Source: Spirochaetes bacterium RBG_16_67_19 (GTDB lineage: Bacteria; Spirochaetota; Spirochaetia; SZUA-6; DRHE01). From it: a stretch of 9,850 nt of DNA. Below the pieces are notes generated by a model. It had not been told where the DNA came from, did no database searches, and worked only from the letters and a program-made list of their open reading frames with translations. The DNA lies in the NCBI GenBank assembly GCA_001829505.1, contig MIBK01000131.1, positions 4,374 through 14,223 on the forward strand. The letters are read 5' to 3'. This document shows, piece by piece, positions 6,478-9,850 of the stretch; position 1 is the first letter of the stretch, and the number at the start of each line of letters is the position of its first letter. Position numbers and translations under genes: made by a program.

Positions 6478-7995
6478 TTACACGCCGTGCATCGTATCCA
6501 GTTTCTTCTTGAGGATCTTGGCCGTCTCTTCCGGCCCCTGCCGGCCCTGCATGCACCTGCCGATCTCGATGCACTGAATCGTCGCGTACTCGTTCCATTT
6601 GGGGATCTTGGGCCCCGGCACCACGTGCGGCGCCTTGACCGCCTCCAGAATCGGGGGATAGGTCAGCGCGTTGGGCATCGTGGTAGGCCGCTTCATGGCC
6701 TTCACGACCTCCGGGTCGGTGAGCACGCTCATCCGGGTGGGAGTGCCGCCCAGTTCCTTGAGCACCGACATCTGGAGGGGTTTGGAGGTCGCCCAAACGG
6801 TGAAGATCCAGGCAGCCCGCTGCATGTCCTTGGAAAGGTTCCCGTTGATGGCGATGCCGCCGATGCCGTAGTTGGTGGCGTTTACGGCCTTCTTGCCGTT
6901 GATGATCCAGCTCGGCTCGCCCTTCGGGTCCATCCCGTAGCCTACTTTCCCGCCAGCCGCCACGGATTGTTTCGGGTCCTCCACGGAGGCCGCGAACTCG
7001 CCGTAGTTGACGCACATGGCCACCTTGCCGGTCTGGAAGGCATTGTTCACGCCTGACCAGTCCCAGCTCAGGCTCTCCGGGTGGGCCAGCTTGTAGAGCT
7101 GCTGCATCTTGCCGAGGGTCATGACCGACTGGTCGTCACCCCAGCGGGAGGGACCCGGGTTTCTGGTGCCCAGGAACTGATCCGGCATGTCCCATTCCTG
7201 CCATTCACCATGAGCGTACAGGGGCCGCTGGAAGTCGAGCTGGCCGGCCCAGCCCTCGAGGCCCTGGAACCCGTAGCCGTACTCCACCCCGTATTTCCCG
7301 GTGTTGAAGAACTTCATGAAGTCGAGCATGTTCTTCCAGGTGGTGTCTTTGGTGTATACGAGCGGGTAACCGAACTGCTTCTCGAACTCCTTGGTGTACT
7401 TTTCGAAAAGATCCAGCCGATAGAACATGACGGCCACGGCGTTGTCGTAGGGCAGCGCCACGATCTTGCTGGATTCGTAGAATTTCCCGCACACGTCCAG
7501 CCAGCGGTATCCCCATTTGTCCAAATCGTAACCTTCCGGATCCTGGGGCAAAGTGGGATCGTTCATGAACTGGCTCATGTCCGCCCAATAGTCCGCGAAC
7601 AGCGTCCCCATGGGCTTGTCCTGAGCATAGTTCAAATGATAGGCGTCCGATCCGCCTTTCAAATCGATGCCGACTTTCTCCTGAACGGTCGACAGCACGT
7701 CCTGGCGGATGTCGATCTCCATTCCGGTCAGGTCGAAGAATTCCTTGGCCCGGGCTTTGATGGCGGAGGACGGGGGGGTGTTCTCGGACATGAAGATGAG
7801 CTTTGTGCCCGCATACTGCCTCCAGAGATCTGCCCCACCGGCTTTCTTGGCAGCTTGTGTCGCTTCATTGCTGCCCCCGGCCCAGACCTTGGGCTTGGAG
7901 ACGATTCCGCCGACGGCCACCAGCAGCCCGCCGCTCAGAGCGGCTTTGCCGGCGGTGCTCAAGAAATTCCTTCTCGACATTCTCTCTCGGAACAT
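6478..7995 (-). CDS. Tat-exported extracellular solute-binding protein (family 1) of a sugar ABC transporter
   Basis: This 505-residue protein should capture the substrate outside the inner membrane and deliver it to the two permeases encoded downstream. Its N-terminus carries a twin-arginine motif SRRNFL (7-12), a hydrophobic stretch (about 19-32) and a probable cleavage site after VWA (about residue 39), so it is likely exported folded. There is no lipobox cysteine. The mature part has the make-up of large CUT1-type binding proteins: many Trp/Tyr residues, a NYGEFAAS segment, and late segments such as LGGTPTRMSVLTDPEV. The ATG at 7995 has AAGGAGG (8006-8000) 4 nt upstream. An alternative ATG five codons in (MSRRNFL) is possible. 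In-frame codons further upstream are judged leader sequence. The gene heads the leftward operon. It resembles proteins annotated for glycerol, polyol or oligosaccharide uptake, but I cannot fix the ligand. Confidence 0.93.
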   Translation of the reverse strand: MFRERMSRRNFLSTAGKAALSGGLLVAVGGIVSKPKVWAGGSNEATQAAKKAGGADLWRQYAGTKLIFMSENTPPSSAIKARAKEFFDLTGMEIDIRQDVLSTVQEKVGIDLKGGSDAYHLNYAQDKPMGTLFADYWADMSQFMNDPTLPQDPEGYDLDKWGYRWLDVCGKFYESSKIVALPYDNAVAVMFYRLDLFEKYTKEFEKQFGYPLVYTKDTTWKNMLDFMKFFNTGKYGVEYGYGFQGLEGWAGQLDFQRPLYAHGEWQEWDMPDQFLGTRNPGPSRWGDDQSVMTLGKMQQLYKLAHPESLSWDWSGVNNAFQTGKVAMCVNYGEFAASVEDPKQSVAAGGKVGYGMDPKGEPSWIINGKKAVNATNYGIGGIAINGNLSKDMQRAAWIFTVWATSKPLQMSVLKELGGTPTRMSVLTDPEVVKAMKRPTTMPNALTYPPILEAVKAPHVVPGPKIPKWNEYATIQCIEIGRCMQGRQGPEETAKILKKKLDTMHGV

Positions 7996-7999
7996 ACGG

Positions 8000-8006
8000 C
8001 CTCCTT
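8000..8006 (-). promoter_or_regulatory. Ribosome binding site deciding the start of the solute-binding protein
   Basis: AAGGAGG at 8006-8000 is a near-perfect anti-16S match. It is placed 4 nt before the ATG at 7995 and makes the longer in-frame reading (to 8076) unlikely. Confidence 0.75.
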
Positions 8007-8169
8007 GATTAGGTTTTAAATGCTGCAAAAGAAACTGCCCAGGAAATCCGCACCAAGAATTCCTTGTCGGCCTCACCCCCTCTCGCCCGAAACGTCGCTC
8101 GTTCGTCCTCCTGGCAAATCTCGGGGAACCGGCGACCCAATAACCAACCGCAATCTCAAAACTGCCTAC

Positions 8170-8198
8170 AGTGAAACATTAACGCACTAAGTTGTCAA
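8170..8198 (-). promoter_or_regulatory. Candidate sigma70 promoter of the leftward transporter-kinase operon
   Basis: A perfect -35 box TTGACA lies on the minus strand at 8198-8193. At 17 bp spacing the -10 position (8175-8170) reads TTCACT, only 3 of 6 matches. A strong -35 with a poor -10 would suit an activator-dependent promoter. The transcript would begin near 8163 and carry a leader of about 167 nt before the ATG at 7995. Confidence 0.45.
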
Positions 8199-8263
8199 GA
8201 AAAATGTTGGCGAATGCTGGATTTTCTGGCGATTCTTCAAGGCGGCCTTTGCGACGGCGAAGG

Positions 8264-8272
8264 TGCTATATT
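8264..8272 (+). promoter_or_regulatory. Weak candidate extended -10 element upstream of the E1 gene
   Basis: TGCTATATT (TG-N-TATATT) fits an extended -10 box, but no good -35 lies 16-18 bp upstream (position 8244-8249 reads GGCCTT). If used, it would give a leader of about 148 nt that contains the inverted repeat at 8285-8333. The promoter at 8339-8367 is a better match. Confidence 0.2.
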
Positions 8273-8284
8273 ATTGAAAGGATT

Positions 8285-8333
8285 GTGCGGATCTGACCAG
8301 ACCCGCTAAGGGCAGGCAAGTACGTTACCGCAC
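8285..8333. repeat. Inverted repeat GTGCGG / CCGCAC upstream of the E1 promoter
   Basis: GTGCGG (8285-8290) and CCGCAC (8328-8333) are perfect 6-bp complements separated by 37 bp. The second arm ends 5 bp before the -35 box of the E1 promoter. Between them lies a small dyad TCTG-AC-CAGA (8292-8301). It could be a pair of regulator half-sites or the base of an RNA structure. Six-base arms can arise by chance, so confidence is low. Confidence 0.25.
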
Positions 8334-8338
8334 GAAGG

Positions 8339-8367
8339 TTGACTCGCTGGGGGCTTTCAGATATCAT
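8339..8367 (+). promoter_or_regulatory. Sigma70-type promoter of the E1 dehydrogenase gene
   Basis: The -35 box TTGACT (8339-8344, 5 of 6) and the -10 box TATCAT (8362-8367, 5 of 6) are separated by exactly 17 bp. The predicted start is near 8374, about 53 nt before the ATG at 8427. This is the best-matching promoter in the window. Confidence 0.65.
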
Positions 8368-8414
8368 CCCATTGTCTATGGTAAAAGCGAAGCGCAGAAC
8401 CCGACCGGCGGACT

Positions 8415-8420
8415 AGGAGA
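8415..8420 (+). promoter_or_regulatory. Ribosome binding site of the E1 gene
   Basis: AGGAGA lies 6 nt before the ATG at 8427. The stop codon (TAG, 8414-8416) of a 12-codon ORF starting at 8378 overlaps it. Confidence 0.75.
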
Positions 8421-8426
8421 GTTAAG

Positions 8427-9850
8427 ATGAAATCATACGACGTGTTGCCCTGTGACGCGCGGCCCAGCAAGCTGGCGCTGCCCGAGATCACGCTTTTTCG
8501 CTACACCCCGACGCTGCGCGAGGAGCTGGAGCGGGGGCTGATCGGGCGGGAGGAGGCGCTGGGGCTGTACCGGGCGATGCTGCTGCAGCGCAATGTGGAA
8601 TACATGGTGCGCGACCTGGAGGTCAAGCGCTTCGTGCCCTATGAGGGTTACGAATACCGGGGGACCTCGCACCTGAGCGTGGGGCAGGAAGCCACCGCGG
8701 TGGGGGCGATGTCGGTGCTGAAGCGGGAGGACTACATCACCAGCAACCACCGGGGCCACGGGCACTGCATCAACAAGGGCCTGTATGCCCTGCTGGAGAT
8801 GGACGAGACGGCCCTGAAAGAGTTCGTGCAGGACGCGGAGCAGAACGAGTTCCCTCTATCCGAGTATCGGGACCTGCGGGAGGCGGCGAACGACTATCAC
8901 CTCTACCGCACGATCGCCGAGCTCTTGGGGAAGGAGTCCGGATACTGCAAGGGCCGGGGCGGGGGGATGCACATCGCCCACTTCAGCGTGGGCAATCTGG
9001 GAGCCAACGCGATCGTGGGCGGAAGCATGGGGATTGCCACGGGAGCCGCTCTGGCGGTGGACCTGCTGGCGCAGAAGCGGGTGGTGGTGTGCTGCGTGGG
9101 AGACGGGGCGATGAACAACGGGATCGCCCACGAGTCGATGAACTTCTCGACCATGGCGCAGTTCGACCATGGTCTTCCGGTGATCTACTTCGTGGAGAAC
9201 AACCAGTACGGGTACACCGGTCAGCAGAAGGGGGAGGTGACAGATATCGAGCATCTGTCGCAGCGCGGGGCGGGGTACAACAAGGAAGGCATGCACGCGG
9301 AGACGATATGCGGGATGAACGTGCTGAGCGTGCGGGATGCCCTGCGGCGGGCCAAAGAGCTTTGCCTGCAGGGTGAGGGTCCGGTGCTGATCGACGCGGA
9401 GACCTACCGTCACTGGGGGCACAACTTCAAGGACAAGGGGACTTCCTACCGGACCGACGCCGAGAAGGAAGCCTGGCTAAAAACGGATCCCGTGGAGTGG
9501 TTCAAGGGGCAGCTAGTCGAGAACGGAATCCTGACGGAAGCCCAGGCCGAGGAGGAGTGGAACCGCACGCGTAAGAACATCGAACTGCAGACCCTGCGCG
9601 CGGTCAAGAGCCGCGACCCGGACACGCGCCACATTCTAGACGGCATGTGGAAGGAGTCGACCAGCGACGGGCTGGAGGCGAAGTACAAGACGGTGAAGCT
9701 GCTGAAGGAGGCGAGGATCTTCCCACGGGACAGCGAGGGCAAGATCCTAGCGCGCCATGCGGTGAACGAGGCCCTGATGGAGGAGATGCTCCGCGATCAG
9801 CGGGTGTGCGTCTGGGGGGAGGATGTGGCGGAGGCGGGCGGCGCCTACAT
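8427..9850 (+). CDS. Thiamine-diphosphate-dependent 2-oxoacid dehydrogenase E1, alpha-beta fusion, cut by window edge
   Basis: The frame stays open for 474 codons and runs off the window. Residues about 45-345 are an E1-alpha region: RGTSHLSVGQEATAVG (78-93), NHRGHGHCINKG (107-118), KGRGGGMH (175-182), and the thiamine-diphosphate/metal motif from GDGAMNNG (225-232) to ENNQYG (257-262). YRHWGHNFKDKGTSYRT (327-343) matches the conserved HGHS loop. The HGHS serine that is phosphorylated in mitochondrial E1-alpha is Asn here. From about residue 430 an E1-beta start follows: ILARHAVNEALMEEMLRD (440-457) and VCVWGEDVAEAGGAY. The enzyme would decarboxylate a 2-oxoacid and pass the acyl group to an E2 lipoyl protein. 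Pyruvate, branched-chain oxoacids or acetoin are all possible. Residues about 126-170 form an acidic segment longer than in typical E1-alpha. Codons end in G far more often than in the minus-strand genes. AGGAGA and a good promoter support the start. Confidence 0.9.
   Translation, partial: MKSYDVLPCDARPSKLALPEITLFRYTPTLREELERGLIGREEALGLYRAMLLQRNVEYMVRDLEVKRFVPYEGYEYRGTSHLSVGQEATAVGAMSVLKREDYITSNHRGHGHCINKGLYALLEMDETALKEFVQDAEQNEFPLSEYRDLREAANDYHLYRTIAELLGKESGYCKGRGGGMHIAHFSVGNLGANAIVGGSMGIATGAALAVDLLAQKRVVVCCVGDGAMNNGIAHESMNFSTMAQFDHGLPVIYFVENNQYGYTGQQKGEVTDIEHLSQRGAGYNKEGMHAETICGMNVLSVRDALRRAKELCLQGEGPVLIDAETYRHWGHNFKDKGTSYRTDAEKEAWLKTDPVEWFKGQLVENGILTEAQAEEEWNRTRKNIELQTLRAVKSRDPDTRHILDGMWKESTSDGLEAKYKTVKLLKEARIFPRDSEGKILARHAVNEALMEEMLRDQRVCVWGEDVAEAGGAY

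Larger units (their letters stand above)
8007..8338. other. Intergenic region between divergent operons (leftward leader and control region)
   Basis: No convincing gene lies here. From 8007 to about 8163 the sequence is probably the untranslated leader of the leftward operon (about 165 nt). It is rich in short stems, but I found no strong hairpin with a T-run and no riboswitch family that I recognise. From 8164 to 8338 come the leftward -35/-10 candidate, two copies of TGGCGA 19 bp apart (8208-8213 and 8227-8232), an extended -10 candidate on the plus strand (8264-8272) and an inverted repeat (8285-8333). The two best promoters leave about 140 bp between their -35 boxes, enough for regulator binding. 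Confidence 0.5.

Noticed and set aside
5471..7015. A 514-residue minus-strand reading of permease 1
   Set aside because: The part beyond 6409 overlaps the binding-protein gene in another frame, is Arg/Gly/His-rich with no recognisable domain, and lacks a ribosome site. The real start has GGAGG at 6 nt.
7081..8019. A 312-residue plus-strand open frame opposite the binding protein
   Set aside because: Antisense shadow of a gene with high GC at third positions; no motif and no ribosome site seen.
8054..8066. Dyad CAAG-AATTC-CTTG in the leftward leader as an operator
   Set aside because: Four-base arms around an EcoRI-like core are too short, and it lies far downstream of the candidate promoter.
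7996..8076. A 27-residue N-terminal extension of the binding protein
   Set aside because: AAGGAGG just before the ATG at 7995, and the Tat signal that follows it, show that translation starts there.
8025..8172. Repeated AAACTGCC (near 8030 and 8160) as a direct repeat element
   Set aside because: Eight bases only, about 130 bp apart, with no other support; chance is likely.
8200..8235. A sigma54-type -24/-12 promoter around TTGGCGAATGCTGG
   Set aside because: The required GG-N10-GC spacing is not met.
8856..9422. A 188-residue minus-strand frame opposite the E1 gene
   Set aside because: The plus-strand E1 frame carries the complete thiamine motif, so this His/Pro/Val-rich frame is a shadow.

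Overview
The window (about 60% GC by eye) comes from a bacterium that I cannot place to a phylum. Genes are tightly packed, carry strong Shine-Dalgarno sequences, and have sigma70-like promoter elements. The solute-binding protein has a Tat-type signal and no lipobox cysteine, which suits a diderm with a periplasm better than a monoderm, but this is only an inference.

Layout. Two transcription units diverge from an intergenic region of about 430 bp (7996-8426). The minus-strand unit reads leftward from 7995. Its order is a Tat-exported solute-binding protein (6478-7995), a 12-bp intercistronic hairpin (6435-6465), permease 1 (5471-6394, GTG start), permease 2 (4551-5471, TAATG overlap), a MalK/UgpC-type ATPase (3420-4523), two different FGGY carbohydrate kinases in tandem (1805-3355 and 219-1781), and the N-terminus of a carbon-nitrogen hydrolase (1-216) that leaves the window. 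The plus-strand unit starts at 8427 with a TPP-dependent 2-oxoacid dehydrogenase E1 whose alpha-type region runs directly into the start of a beta-type region. It is cut by the window edge at 9850.

How it fits together. The leftward operon looks like a complete carbohydrate or polyol importer coupled to two kinases that would phosphorylate the imported substrate or its products. No isomerase, sugar dehydrogenase, aldolase or transcription regulator is visible, so the substrate is unknown. The divergent E1 could feed an acyl-CoA-forming complex, but its link to the sugar operon rests only on position.

Most notable points: the Q-loop glutamine of the ATPase is replaced by glutamate in a transporter with only one visible ATPase gene; two dissimilar FGGY kinases serve one importer; a nitrilase-family enzyme follows the kinases; the E1 is an alpha-beta fusion with an unusual internal segment and strongly G-ending codons; and several RNA-level features (intercistronic hairpin, possible masking of a ribosome binding site, a 12-codon leader ORF) may set relative expression. 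I see no RNA genes, mobile elements or CRISPR arrays.
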